This document shows positions 48,253 through 60,160 of a DNA stretch of 64,000 nt, in pieces. Within the stretch, counting starts at the first letter, position 1, and every line of letters starts with the position of its first letter. The translations under genes were made by a program, and so were the position numbers. Source of the DNA: Ditylenchus dipsaci (Eukaryota > Nematoda > Chromadorea > Rhabditida > Anguinidae); the NCBI GenBank assembly GCA_004194705.1, contig SADC01001284.1, forward strand, positions 124,001 through 188,000, in the 5' to 3' direction. The notes beneath the pieces were generated by a model that was not told where the DNA came from, did no database searches, and worked only from the letters and a program-made list of their open reading frames with translations.

Positions 48253-48541
48253 TTGAAAACTTGCTGTTCTACAATTTATTCTTTTCCAAATCATAACAGG
48301 TCAGTTGATGGCTTATTAGATATATTAGTGGGTCATATTAGTGGGGTTGAAAGCTAGTTCAAAAAAATAGAAAAATAGATAAAAATTTACCGAAAAAACA
48401 ACATTTTAAAAATTAGCCGAGAAAATTCATAAATCAACTTGCATATTTTAGACATTAGCCGGAATATTTCAATTTTCTTCTAGAATAAATATAAAAAAAC
48501 ATTTATTCATCGAACGAAAACTTTGGCTAGATTATTTTTAG

Positions 48542-48903
48542 TGCCGTGCAAAGCTCAGCAAACCTATTCGCAAACTGATCACGGCTTTTTCTCCTGTGCC
48601 GACTCTTCGAACAGCAAAATGGGCAGTCTTCAGTATGACATCAAAGGCCAAACCTACCATATAGGCCACCTCAAAACCAGCGATGCTTACCAGAACCGCA
48701 AGGTTGGCACGGTGATAATGGACGAATTCCTGGGATACGCTGAGAAAAGTGGAGCTCAACAAGTGACCTTGTCTGTGAGAAACTCTAATACATATGCCGT
48801 TAAGCTCTATAGAAACTTTGGATTTGTTGAAGATAACAATGTTGATGAGGAAAACAGGTATCCAGGATGGCTGAATATGGTCAAGAAATTCGATAGTTCA
48901 TGA
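48542..48903 (+). CDS. GNAT-family N-acetyltransferase, C-terminal exon
   Basis: This probably transfers an acetyl group from acetyl-CoA; the substrate is unknown. The exon follows a TTATTTTTAG acceptor and reaches TGA at 48901. It contains YHIGHLKTSDAYQNRKVGTV (strand 4 and the pyrophosphate loop, R-x-x-G-x-V in place of the usual G/A), VTLSVRNSNTYAVKLYRNFG (strand 5, the N-x-x-A-x-x-L-Y-x-x-x-G-F motif) and the end YPGWLNMVKKFD. The GNAT N-terminal half is missing, so upstream exons are expected, or translation starts at the internal ATG 48619. The gene lies in a duplicated segment; the other copy (62213-62823) is interrupted by a MITE. Confidence 0.8.
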
Positions 48904-49258
48904 AATATGTGTTCTCTTATTTGAAAATAATGTATAATAAAATGATTTCAATATTTTTCAAAGACTTTGTGTAAAGATCTTGATGTGCAGAGCAGCTTAT
49001 TTTCTAAAAAAGTCTGTCATTTTCTACCAGAAAAATTAGGAGCTTGTTATTCAATCAACAATGTTCCTAGGTACTAGATTCTTTCTAGTTTCGGGCAATT
49101 TTCCAAAAAAAAAAATGTGCGGGTATCCGAAAAGGTTGGATATACACTCGCGTACCCTACCAGCAATAAAAAAACGGTTCCACCCGGGTTTTGACGGATC
49201 TAGGTATATGGTCCGGGTAATTTTCCAAGTTAACACTCTGATACTTGTGAGGAATGCT

Positions 49259-49505
49259 TTTAAGGGCATTGCCGTCTACGACAACGGTTGCTCCCCACTA
49301 ATTCAAAAAAATTCCCAATCATTGAAATTCTGTACGGCTTTTTTAACCTGGTTGCTAACAAAACTATACCTAAAATTGAATTCTAGGCCTTCTTTTGTAA
49401 GAAACCGAGCTGAAAAATCCATAGAGAAGTTAGATGATTATACAAAAAAATTTTAAATTGGCGTGGGACATTCCAGAACGCGTGGTCATGGCCCTTTAAA
49501 GCCCG
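49259..49505. mobile_element. MITE with GTTAGAAAC-type core
   Basis: The arms GGGCATTGCCGTCTACGACA ... CCCACTAATTCAAAAAAATT are inverted near 49440-49500 (AAATTGGCGTGGGACATTCC ... GGCCCTTTAAAG). The middle CTAGGCCTTCTTTTGTAAGA matches 11459-11672. It is absent from duplicate copy B. Confidence 0.65.
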
Positions 49506-50389
49506 CTTTTAGCAAAGTAACTTACAAGACAGATATCTGTAACATACCAAAAAGACCCTTTTTTGACAAACCCTTTTAAAACACACTGCCCCAAAAAATC
49601 GGAAAAACAGCCTCGGCGCTCGAGCAAGTATGCATACCGGCATTAATTTTACTGTGCATTGTACATTTAAACATTAATTTATTGATTTAATAAGCTAAAG
49701 CATATAATAATGAAAATTACAAATTAATAATAAATTATCTTTCCTTCCTATGAACTATTCGAAAATTCTTCTCGAATTTTTATTCAACAAATCCAATCAC
49801 AAATTCAACAACAACAAATCGCTTCAGTGAGTAGTGTCCTTTGTACCTAATTTTGCAGCTCGTCCTTTATCGTCTTGCCTAGCTTGACCTCATTGAAAAA
49901 TTTTGGTTTTCCGCTTCCTGTTTTTATTGTCCAAGTCGTACATGACGACATTTAGTTAAAAATTTTGAAAATATTCATAAAATAACAATTATTCATTTAC
50001 GTAGACCACGAGAAATAGTTACAGAACTGGTTGCAGGTGATTTAAGCGGACAAATGTTTGACTGAGTGAAAGAACCAGTTGATGCTTGTAAACCTGCAAA
50101 ATTTGGCCGAACAATTACTTTTAAGATTTAGTGCAAACAGACCAGCCCGATTTGATCACATCCTCGAAAATGTGCTGGAAAGCCACTTGCACGTCTTTCC
50201 GCTCCATTTGCTCATACCTGAATTATAGTTGCAGTCTTAAAACGATTTCGCAATTTCCTTACATAAGAGATGTGCGCAGGAATTCAATATCTTGCACAGA
50301 TCTAAAAAAACATAAACATAAAAACATAAAACATTAGGTTGTTTGGTTTTATCACTATTTCAATAGTATCTACAGGGAGGACCGATTCA

Positions 50390-50600
50390 AAAGGGCATGC
50401 TCACCTGTTCAAAATTTGTCTCCGCCGATTCTGCACGAATTTTTCAACTTGGTTTCTAACAAAATTACATCTAAAATTTAACTCTAAGCCTTGTTTTTTT
50501 TTTTTTTGTTTTGTTAGAAAAAAAAGTTGAAAAATCCGTGCAGAAGTTTAATGATTGAGCGAGATTTTTTGAATTGGCGGGTACGGTTTTGAAATAAGAT
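50390..50600. mobile_element. MITE with GCATGCTCACC end, in duplicate copy A
   Basis: The left arm CGCCGATTCTGCACGAATTT ... TTGGTTTCTAACAAAA is inverted as TTTTGTTAGAAAAAAAAG ... CCGTGCAGAAG and ATTGGCGGGTACGG. It is related to 11459-11672. The same element is at 63765-63975. Confidence 0.7.
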
Positions 50601-50620
50601 TACCAACGTCTTTTTTCAGA

Positions 50621-51256
50621 GTTCATTAAGTCAAACAAAACTTTAAAACGGTTAATTACATTTCGAAATCGAGCCAGATTCTCAGATCTATAAGTCAAAT
50701 AAGGATTTTCGACGCTTTATCAAATGTTGTATATGTTTTTTTTTCATATCGCATGGACTACCAAACATTCCCTTGTAAGTAGCTTTTTCCTCTCCTTTGA
50801 TTGTGTAAAAGGGTCATATTCTTAAATAAATAGGGTGTGTGTCTAGCAGAATCAGAGCCTATTTTACTGCAAACCGTTTTTTTCAAAACTTAATCCATTT
50901 AAGTTACGTAACTTAACCAATGCAACCAAAAAGATTATTTTGGAAAGCTTTGACCAACGCAAATTCACACACAGCGATTTCGCCAACAAAAAGTGCGGGA
51001 GTTCAAATTTTCTCCTTTTTTGATGTTTGAGCACACTTACGGAAATCTTTAGGCTAGTTTTAGGCTTCATGGTAGGCTAGTGTATGCCAGGATAGTCTCA
51101 AGCTTGTTTCTTGAACTGCGAAATAGCAAGAATATCAAAAACAGCGAAAAATGAATTCTCGATGAATTTTTCGTTGGCAAAATTACCTATGAGCTGCATA
51201 CCGATTATTAATTTGACAAAAACACTGAATTACTTTAAATGTTTTGCAATGTCTTA
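50621..51256. other. Stretch without a recognised gene
   Basis: No repeat end or exon could be assigned. Confidence 0.35.
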
Positions 51257-51729
51257 ATGCGCATTCACAATGAGAAGGCTGTTTGCGGATGGTAAAACAG
51301 ATTACTCACTAAGAATCTCCGAAACAGAATCCTCCCTTTTTTCATTTTTTTTCTAAATTATTCAGTTAGTGCGGTCTTTTCAGTTTTCAGTTGCTTATAT
51401 AGTTTCTACATCATATAGTTAAGGTTTAGGGCTACCGAATGAGCTATTGACTGAGTAAATATTGCTTCAAAAACTCAGATAAATTTTAAGAATCCGCCTA
51501 AGAATCCTAACTCGAATTTGAGTCAGGAGTCTTGGGCGGAGTCTTACATTTTTATCTCAATTTTTTGAAGGACATCTACTTTATGAAATGCTCATCTGGT
51601 AGCCCTGAATCTTAGCTACAAGATGGTAATAACAGAATAATTTTTGAAAAATGAAAAAAAGTTATGGCCTTTTCCGAGTTACAAATCTGATTTAGCATCC
51701 GCAAACAGACTCCTCATTGTGTTTGAGCT
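51257..51729. mobile_element. Second PIF/Harbinger-like MITE with TTA TSD
   Basis: The ends ATGCGCATTCACAATGAG and CTCATTGTGTTTGAGCT are inverted with TTA on both flanks. CCCTGAATCTTAGCTACAAG and ATGGTAATAACAGAAT match the 37641-38059 element. The centre has AATCCGCCTAAGAATCC / AGTCTTGGGCGGAG inverted words. Confidence 0.82.
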
Positions 51730-52148
51730 TTAATGTCACCGAATAATGTCCCGAACATGATTTCGAAAAGATACCTAATTTTTATTATCTTTTTCTGGCT
51801 AAATCCATAATTTTCCGCTTAGCTAGTGTTTACCTATCTATCTAGATAGTCTAATTAGACTTCTACTAGAGCTGTTAAAATTCTGGTTTCAAATCTGTTT
51901 TAGTATTCACGTAACAAAAGCTAAAACATGTTTAGAAAAACAAAAGGGCGCGGGTTCAAAAAATTATAAGAGAAGTCAAACATCTTCACAATAAAATTGT
52001 AGAATAATTTGTTAATCAGGTGAAAAGAGGTCAACTTGATGAATGTAAGCTGTTCAACGGTATCTATTGCAATAGTTAGATCGCGCCAAGAAGATAGAAA
52101 GTCTCCGGTTGATCATTTCTATCCCAACAAAAAAAATTTTACTATAAA
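51730..52148. other. Stretch without a recognised gene
   Basis: This AT-rich sequence has no exon or element end that I can support. Confidence 0.35.
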
Positions 52149-52698
52149 AGATTTTGTCTCGCAGTTCGGGTATACGACATAACACCGCGGCGACAAAACA
52201 CCGCCTACGACAAAACACCGCGAGACAAAACACCGCGAGACAAAACACCGCGGGAAAAACACCGCCTACGACAAAACACCGCCGCCACAGTTAACTGCCT
52301 ATATAACAAATTCTTACATGCCCTACTTGATTATAACCATATTGGAATCGAGGAGTGATAACGTGGTAGCTGGTTTTGTTTCGTACCTGGAGTTTTGGTC
52401 GTCTACTAATGGCCGTGCTTTTATTTTGGCTGACCACTCCAAATTTTTAGAGATTGACTCAAAATTTTCTGCTTTTCTGGGGGTTAAAAAACCAGAACGG
52501 CTATTTTTTTAAGAAACGGCATATGACTAAACGGTTCACGAACATATGATCAACACTCAACATATGGTCAACACTCTCGGTTATACGTCACCATCGTCCC
52601 AATTAAGATTGGCTTGTTTTCGGCTAAAATTAAGATCGGGTAAGATTGGCTTATTTTCTATGTTTTGACACCTCCTCTAATCAATTAATAGACAAATA

Positions 52699-53000
52699 CC
52701 GTATTCTCTCTAATAGAACCACACTCTCTATTTGAACCACACTCTCTAATAGAACCACACTCTCTAATAGAACCACACCCCTTAACACTCTCTCAAGCTT
52801 CGCCAATGGCAGTCTACCTCCAATGGATTGTCGAAGCCTGGGAGAAGCTCTCGAAGCAGCTCATCGTTGAGTAATTCAAATCGTGCGGAGTTTGCAATAC
52901 CACCAATGGATGTGAGGACGACGCCATCCACTCCTTCAAGAAAGTTGGGCTGGTTCCGAGTGGTCGAGGCAAGGTGGAGAGAGAGAGAAGTTGGCTGAGC
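52699..53000 (+). pseudogene. CCGTATT-ended element with DDE transposase C-terminal remnant
   Basis: The left end CCGTATTCTCTCTAATAGAA follows TA and continues as four CTCTCTAATAGAACCACA words. From 52806 the frame reads YLQWIVEAWEKLSKQLIVE, then a stop (52872), FKSCGVCNTTNGCEDDAIHS and FKKVG. This resembles the C-terminal part of pogo/CENPB-type DDE transposases (W-I-v-x-A-W ... I-x-x-S-F-k-x-C-G-I-x-N ... G-x-E-D-D). No right end is seen. Confidence 0.65.
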
Positions 53001-53218
53001 TAATACAAGAAATCGATCTCGAGGAAGTGCAAGAGATATTGTTTAATGATAGAGATTTTTTTTGAGATTTTTTGAATTCTCGGGCACCACCTCCTATTAG
53101 CGTGGGCAAGCCCTTTTAAAGGAATTATTTGTTGCAAAACTGAGGTCACACAATAGAAATAACTATAATCAACACCGTATTTATTTCATAACACTTAACA
53201 AATCATCCACGGTGATAC

Positions 53219-53842
<624 letters not shown>

Positions 53843-53914
53843 GATTGCTTTTTAAATATTCCTCGTTCGAAGAAAGAAGGAGCTAAAACATTTATAAACA
53901 TAAACAGCAATATA

Positions 53915-54035
53915 CCGTATTTCCTCTAAAAAGCGCCCCGGGGCGCTTATTTTTTGGATGACCCCCAGGTGGGACGCTTATTAGAGGGGGGGGGCGCTCA
54001 TTAAAGGGGGGGGGCGCTTTTTAGAGGAAATACGG
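53915..54035. mobile_element. CCGTATTTCCTCTAAA MITE, word AAAAAGCGCCCC
   Basis: The ends CCGTATTTCCTCTAAAAAGC and GCTTTTTAGAGGAAATACGG are inverted between TA dinucleotides. Right-arm words are GGGGGGCGCTCATTAAAG and GACGCTTATTAGAGG. Note that the outer word has AAAAAG in both arms, against AATAAG in the 46933 copy. Confidence 0.88.
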
Positions 54036-54339
54036 TAAGCAGGGAATGCCCCACATACAAAACTCCAGGTACGAAACAAAACCAGCTACCACGTTATCAC
54101 TCCTCGATTCCAATATGGTTATAATCAAGTAGGGCATGTAAGAATTTGTTATATAGGCAGTTAACTGTGGCGGCGGTGTTTTGTCGTAGGCGGTGTTTTT
54201 CCCGCGGTGTTTTGTCGCGGCGGTGTTTTGGGCCGCGGTGTTTTGGGCCGCGGTGTTTTGTCTCGCGGTGTTTGTCTCGCGTGTTTTGTCGTAGGCGGTG
54301 TTTTGTCGCCGCGGTGTTATGTCTCATCCCCCGCAGTTC

Positions 54340-54450
54340 TGTCTGTCTCGCGAGACAAAAACACCGTGCTTCGCAAGACATGTTACGTGACTTTGTCTCG
54401 CGAGACACATTCATGTCTCGCGAGACAGTGTCTCCTGTCTCGCGGGAGTC
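54340..54450. repeat. Cluster of TCTCGCGAGA palindromes
   Basis: TGTCTCGCGAGACA or close variants occur four times just outside the right arm of the long-TIR element. A single GTCTCGC marks the opposite outer end near 52156. They look like terminal words of the element. Confidence 0.6.
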
Positions 54451-54930
54451 TGATGAGGGCTTCAGAGATTTAGTAATCCAGTGGTATAACAATACTGCGA
54501 TATAAACGCCCAAAATCTAACTGACTAGATACCAATACATTCACCCCTCCACAAACCGGCATTCTGATAAACCAGAGCTCTGAAAGAGACTGATTTGGTT
54601 GGCTAGAAATGAGTTAGAAAAAAACCGTCGATAAACCGGAACCTGGTCACCAAGAGTACCCATATCCATGTACCGATATGATTAGCATTACTTAAAAAAA
54701 CCAAGAAAGAAATAAATTTTGACCCGAACTTGACACAAACATTTTACAGGATCTCCGTACTAAACCACCGAAAAACATGAATTTATTGTATTTTAGAGGA
54801 TACCAAGGAAAAACACACCCACATTGAGAGATAATGCCGAAAACCCCCTATGAGCCATTCAACCATGAAGATGAATACAAGAAACATTTTCGCGGCGAGA
54901 CAACTTTAAAGTTTAGCCTTTTCAGACATA

Positions 54931-55091
54931 CCGTATTTATTCTAATAGAAGGCCATGGCCTTCTATTTTTCAACCTCCAAAATTTTTTTTGGCTTTGTGC
55001 TAAAAATGCAATAAAACATGGTTTACCCCCTAGTTTTGGCCCCAGGGGTGGCCTTCTATTAGAGACTGGCCTTCTATTAGAATAAATACGG
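54931..55091. mobile_element. CCGTATTTATTCTAATA MITE, word AGAAGGCC
   Basis: The ends CCGTATTTATTCTAATAGAA and TTCTATTAGAATAAATACGG are inverted with TA on both flanks. The words GGCCTTCTATT replace the CGCTTATT words of sister copies. The outer TTTATTCTAATA is also changed in both arms. Confidence 0.9.
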
Positions 55092-55109
55092 TAGTTGTCT
55101 CTGAAAATA

Positions 55110-55514
55110 CCGTATATCTTCTAATAAAAGCCCACCTTCTAATGAACGCCCACCTTCTAATAAACGCCCATGTCCGAGGGGTGTTGAAAAATAAAAGCCC
55201 ACCTTCTAATGAACGCCCGGTAAAACTTCGACTCGCTACAATTGTGACTCGCTACACTTTTTGCGACTCGCTACACTTTAACTTTTTTGTCCATTTCACC
55301 CAAAAACATGTACTACATGTTCCCCTATCCCTTGCAATGTGGAGTGTGCTGGTCTTGGCCGCGAAGCGGCCAACAATTGGTCTGGTACAACAATCTGTAC
55401 CCACATAACAATAGAAAATTCAATCTGTAGCGAGTCGCAATTGTAGCGAGTCACAATTTGAAGCGAGTCGCAGGTCGTCCAAACGCCCATGTCCCACCAA
55501 AAATCTTTATTCGG
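55110..55514. mobile_element. CCGTATATCTTCTAATA element, word AAAGCCCACC, split by another element
   Basis: It starts CCGTATATCTTCTAATAAAA after TA and repeats CACCTTCTAATGAACGCC words, then TTGAAAAATAAAAGCCCACC. It is interrupted at about 55229 and may resume after 55472 (ACGCCCATGTCCCACC), ending near 55514 before TA. The right end is degenerate. Confidence 0.55.
55229..55472. mobile_element. Word-ended MITE, core GGCCGCGAAGCGGCC, copy 3 (word GCGACTCGCTACAATT)
   Basis: The left end has three GCGACTCGCTACA words and the right end has their inverted copies (TGTAGCGAGTCGC). The core carries CCCCTATCCCTTGCAATGTG and GGCCGCGAAGCGGCC, identical to the cores at 28934-29319 and 56174-56560. It is nested in the element 55110-55514. 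Confidence 0.82.
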
Positions 55515-56170
55515 TAGAACTCAATAAAATTTCAGTCATTAAACAATAAAATATCATCCTCATTAAAACTTCGAAAGCTGGTTTCTTCGTTTATTTCTTC
55601 CTCGAGATTTGCTTCTTCGTAGTCATTGCAGCCATCTCGAAGCTTTTTCGAGAATATATTCAGTCTAAATCTTTTTTGGTTTGATTCAGTCCGAATCTTT
55701 TGTCTCCAAATAACCGAATTTATTCAAGAAAACCATAACGAATCCATCAAAATCGTTAAAAAACACATCAAAATCTTCATCAATATAGAAAACCATTACA
55801 TACAGTGGTTATACTTTTGAAAAATGACTCAATTGTTTCTTCAAACTAAAATTCTTGTATATAATGATTGTAAATACCTGCATGATATCTCATTAGAAAG
55901 CCCATGATCTGCGCTTTCTTAAAAAATTCAAATCGCTAAAAAAGAAAAAATTCATGAGATATGCCCTTTTGAAGTGGCATAAGCGAAAATTCTGACTTGG
56001 TTGGTTCTTAGGGGCAGCTGACCTGCAAATACCGACATTTATTGAATTTTTTTTCACCATCGTGTTCAGCGAGAAATTCTGAATCGATTCGGGCACTTAC
56101 TACGCGGGGGGATAGGACCAGAGTTCCATCGAAATAGGAGTGTTTTTTTGCTCTGGTCTCCCTGTCCTTT
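55515..56170. other. Stretch without a recognised gene
   Basis: This is AT-rich, with no supported exon. Confidence 0.35.
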
Positions 56171-56173
56171 TTA

Positions 56174-56560
56174 GGGTGCATAGACGTTTCTCGAAAATGA
56201 AACTTTTTTCATTTTCGAGAAACGTTTCTCGAATTTGAAACTCAAAAGAGTAAAATATCTCTAGGGTATATATGTATACCTGTAAAGATACTTATTTAGA
56301 CATACCAAGGGTATTTGGCCGCTTCGCGGCCAAAGACCAGCACACTCCACATTGCAAGGGATAAGCGTACATACATGTGTTAACCCCTAACCCCCGCAAT
56401 GTGGAATATGCTGGACTTTGGCCATCACATTCAGCCAAATACCCTTGATATGTCTAAATAAGGTATACACCTAGAGATATTTTACTCTTTTGAGTTTCAA
56501 ATTCGAGAAACGTTTCTCGAAAATGAAAAAAGTTTCATTTTCGAGAAACGTCTATACCCC
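56174..56560. mobile_element. Word-ended MITE, core GGCCGCGAAGCGGCC, copy 2 (word CGTTTCTCGAA)
   Basis: It is collinear with 28934-29319, including the CTCAAAAGAGTAAAATATCT segment and the core, but in the arms TTTGGCGAA is TTTCTCGAA and AATATGAAAC is AAAATGAAAC, in both arms alike. Flanks are CTTTTTA and CTTTTA(G). Confidence 0.88.
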
Positions 56561-57430
56561 CTTTTAGTTGTAAATGAAAAATGCCATCTTTTAGCTAAAA
56601 AGTGCCGCCTTTTTTCTTTTACTCAAACAGGTTAATATTTTACCAATTGTTTTCAAAAAGATAACAATATCAGGTAACCCTGCGACTCTATTTTTAACCC
56701 CGTATTAAAAAAAAGATAGAAAAAAGAAATAAATTAATTTGTCTGTCTTGCTTCATATTTCAATATTTTTGCGCTGATATTTTAAAGCTGTTGCAGCAAA
56801 TAGTACGCTTTTAGTAAAATATGTCCCTTCCAATAGTAATCCCGGTGCTGCAGACACCAAAAATACTTCTTAGGGATCTCCTCAGAGGGGGTGAATCCAA
56901 CCCTTATGTTGTAGAAAGGGAATAAGAGAAGTAGGTTTATTTAGCTAAATGGGAGCAAACAAAATACAGCTAGCTCGTAAGAACACAATGATGATAAATT
57001 GTGAAAAATGGCTAATGCCATTTTCCACTACAAACTACAACAATACAATACGTATATCTCCGCGGAGATCAGGCAATGGGGTTGGGCAAATAGGCTGGGG
57101 CACACAAACAAATAGATGGTGAGAATGTGGTGGGGTGATGAGCGGCTAGCAAGCACACAGGGGCAATATCCACAATTAGAGGGGATAAGCTAGCCGCTGG
57201 GAGAGAGTCTGGAATGTGGTTGGTGGTGTGGCAAATTGCCCTTCGACCCGATCGGCTCTCCTCAGAGAGAAACTAAATAAGCAACTAAAATTAGCACTTA
57301 ACTCTACATTTTATAAACTGGAGTCACAGGGATACTTGATAATGTTATCACTTTGAGTAAAGTTGTTTAGATATTTATTTATTGTTTACGCAACAAGTGC
57401 GCGACGAAAACAAATACATATTTCCTTAAA
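56561..57430. other. Stretch without a recognised gene
   Basis: No exon was found. 57050-57260 is less AT-rich and precedes the LINE end on the other strand; it might be older repeat sequence. Confidence 0.35.
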
Positions 57431-57437
57431 AATAATT

Positions 57438-57816
57438 AAAATACAAAAGCGTTTAGATCACATTCTTTGAGTTTTTTCCTGAAAAGTATTATAGTAGGGG
57501 AAGCAACGATTTCAGCTGGAAGAGCATAATAAATTTTTGGTGTCCGAACAAAGAAAGAGTGGAATCGGAAATCGGATTTGGAAAAGGGTACAATAGCTTT
57601 ATGTTTTCGGAAATTATAGGATGACTGGAAAGACGAAATATTTACATTAATGTCGATTTTTTTCAAAATTATTTTGTGATAGAAAATAAGCTCAGCTATA
57701 AGTCGTCTTTTTTGAAGAGTTTCCATTTTGAATAATTTTAAGAGTTTTTCATAATCAGGTTTATCAGGATATTTATTCCTGAGTGACCTGAAGTATTGGG
57801 TTCTAACATAAGTTCT
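57438..57816 (-). pseudogene. LINE (CR1-like) reverse transcriptase, C-terminal fragment
   Basis: The minus-strand frame reads VRTQYFRSLRNKYPDKPDYE, METLQKRRLIAELIFYHKII and, near the end, FFVRTPKIYYALPAEIV before a stop at 57438. This matches the conserved C-terminus of non-LTR ORF2 proteins (R-R ... L ... Y-K-I ... F-F-x-R-x-x-x-x-W-N-x-L-P). It is 5'-truncated, as is usual for LINE copies. A palindrome begins where the coding match ends. No target duplication was resolved. Confidence 0.78.
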
Positions 57817-58329
57817 GTCGGTTTTTGTTCATGAAGATTTTGTTTCAATGTAAAATATTTCTACCATACTGTTATATGTCATTTTGTAGAAAAGAATCTC
57901 CTATTTCATCGCTCTATTTCAGATTTCACAATTTCACAACAAAATGTTGATTTTTAGCCTTCAAGAAATGATCCGGAAATCCGGAAAAAAATTAAGAAAA
58001 CTTGAATTTCAATCATTTTTTGAAGAATTTGCTTTTTTAAAACAGTCAAATCTCAATACTCAGTTTTCAAAAATCATGCGCCTAACAGTTGGCTGAACTT
58101 TTGACTAGTTCTAAAGATGTCGGAGATAATTATTTTTTTAAATTGAATTTCATTTCTTGAAGGCTAAAAATCAACATTTTGTTGTGAAATTGTGAAATCT
58201 GAAATAGAGCGATGAAATAGGAGATTCTTTTCTACAAAATGACATATAACAGTATGGTAGAAATATTTTTCATTGAAACAAAATCTTCATGAACAAAAAC
58301 CGACAGAACTTATGTTACAACCCAATATA
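57795..58329. repeat. Long palindrome, ~215-bp arms
   Basis: 57797-57975 (GGGTTCTAACATAAGTTCTG ... TTTTTAGCCTTCAAGAAATG) is inverted at 58150-58325. The outer 25 bp overlap the LINE sequence, so the right arm also carries a short inverted LINE piece. Confidence 0.85.
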
Positions 58330-58640
58330 TTTGATTACTTCAGATATCTGGCACTTTTCAGTTAAAAGACGTCATTTTTCAGTTTTGACCGTTCTTTTTG
58401 TGTGATTTTTTGTTCAGCCAAGGAAGAAAACTTAAGAAAAAGAAGCGTAAAAATTAGTTGCAACTACCACACAGTGATCACTAGTTATTATTTATTGTTG
58501 TTCCAATGAATTTATACTGTTTGGATAGTCCGTAATTAAAAACAAACCATACTATCTTACGTACAATTATCTGATAAATTGCGATGAAATTGTGTAGCGA
58601 ATCTTGTTTCATAATATAAAAACAGTAATATCAGACACCC
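58330..58640. other. Stretch without a recognised gene
   Basis: This is AT-rich; nothing was recognised. Confidence 0.35.
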
Positions 58641-59420
58641 AAATCCTTAGAGGTAGGATAGGTACCGTCTGGTCAGGTGAATATCCAATGATGTCCTAAA
58701 TTTGGGTGGTAGCCACGCACGGTTTTTAGGTTTCGGTTAGTGAAATTGTAATTTTAGTCTTAAAAACCTGATTCCAAACACAATTCTAGGGTGGAAAGAA
58801 TAGTTTGTTTTGATACTGAGAAAATATTTTAGAATGTCCAGATGGATGTCAACCTGACAAGACGGTAGCCACCCCGGGTTTTGGGGTTTGGGTGGGTGGA
58901 ATCAGGATTTTAGTACTGTCAAACCCGATTTCCTACACAAGTTTAAGTTAGGAAAGATGGTTTGTTTGTGGTTAAGATGAAATCTTTTTCCAGATAATCC
59001 ACGTGAATATTCACATACTCGGAGGTATCTACCCCAGGTTTCAAGGTTCCATGGCTAAAATCGCACTTTTGGTCTTATTAAAAATGATTTTTCAGACGAT
59101 TTAACATAAGAACGCGTGGTTTGTTTTTAATTTTAAAAAATATTATTTTTTCAAGCTATCCAGGTGGATATCCACCTGGCCAGGTGGTATCCATCCGGGT
59201 TTTAGGGTTTTGGTGACCAAATTAACAATTTTGGTCCTGTCAAGCAGGATTTACCACAAGATTTTGCTTATGATAGCATGGTTTGTTATTTTATTTTTAC
59301 AAAAAAATTGATTTTTCAGGCCATCCAGGTTCATATCCACCTGACCAGGAGGTACCTACTTGAGGTATTCGGGTTTTTCGTGGGTAAAAAATAAATTTAG
59401 TCTTAAAAAACTTTATTCAC
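58640..59420. repeat. Second tandem array of the ~160-bp palindromic unit
   Basis: Five units near 58680, 58837, 58999, 59160 and 59326 have a spacing of about 157-166 bp. The best-kept palindrome is CCAGGTGGATATCCACCTGG at 59160. The same downstream blocks occur as in the 1.06-1.74 kb array, in the same orientation. Confidence 0.8.
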
Positions 59421-59916
59421 CACAAACTTTTAACTTAACTTAAATAGGAAAAAATCAAGTGAGCACCAAAAAGGTCAGAACTACAAACTGTAAACAATAA
59501 GGGCGACTGTTATGTCGTCTGGTCTAAGCTTCATAAAAAGAATGCAAAAGTAAATCCAGGTTGAAAGAGGCAGAAAAAGGCCACGAGTATTGGTCAAAAC
59601 AGCGATTGTCGTAATGTATTTTGTCCAAAAGACGATGTGCCAAACCATTTATAAACATTTTCAGTGATTGCCCTTTTAGACTAATTGCCCAAACCCTCAA
59701 TTGCCCATTAGTCTTTTTTCCCTTATTTGCGATTTTCGCAATCTCTAATTTCCTTTTATAGGCAAGCCAAGTTTTTATAGACCAGAACTCAAAAATAATG
59801 CTTTTTTGATTTTTTGAAGCGATTTTAGGTCGATATAGGGTGTTTGGGATAACTTTAGAAACAGCCGATTTAGGAGCGGGGGACAGTGATGGATAGTAAA
59901 ATTGGCTAGGTGAGAT

Positions 59917-60160
59917 TTGTCAAAAACGAAATTTGTCAAAACGAAATTTGTCAAAAACGAAACTTGTCAAGACAAATTTTTCTCGTTTGCAAAGTGTTTC
60001 AGTATTTTTTTTTGCTTTTACTATTTGAATACTTTGTCATATGTATATCCAGTGAAAAAACGCAGTAAAACACTTTGCAAGCGAGGAAATTTTGTCTTGA
60101 CAAGTTTCGTTTTTGACAAATTTCGTTTTGACAAATTTCGTTTTTGACAAATCTCACCTA
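59917..60160. mobile_element. Word-ended MITE, word GAAATTTGTCAAAAAC
   Basis: The left end GCTAGGTGAGATTTGTCAAA and the right end TTTGACAAATCTCACCTAGC are inverted. Each arm has four words of ACGAAATTTGTCAAAA, then CAAGACAAATTTTTCTCG and GCAAAGTGTTT. The centre is about 40 bp of unpaired AT-rich DNA. Confidence 0.85.

Larger units (their letters stand above)
47984..50620. repeat. Duplicated segment, copy A
   Basis: 47984-49045 matches 61638-62966 (apart from the MITE inserted there). 49835-50620 matches 63199-64000 in the same orientation and order, with only scattered differences. Between the two blocks copy A has about 790 bp (including the MITE 49259-49505) where copy B has a 230-bp pogo-type MITE. 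Copy B runs off the window. Confidence 0.93.

Noticed and set aside
54097..54513. Open frames on both strands near 54.1-54.5 kb
   Set aside because: They translate the GACAAAACACCGC and TCTCGCGAGA words of the long-TIR element.
59917..60147. Open frame rich in KTKFVK repeats
   Set aside because: It translates the GAAATTTGTCAAAAAC word array.
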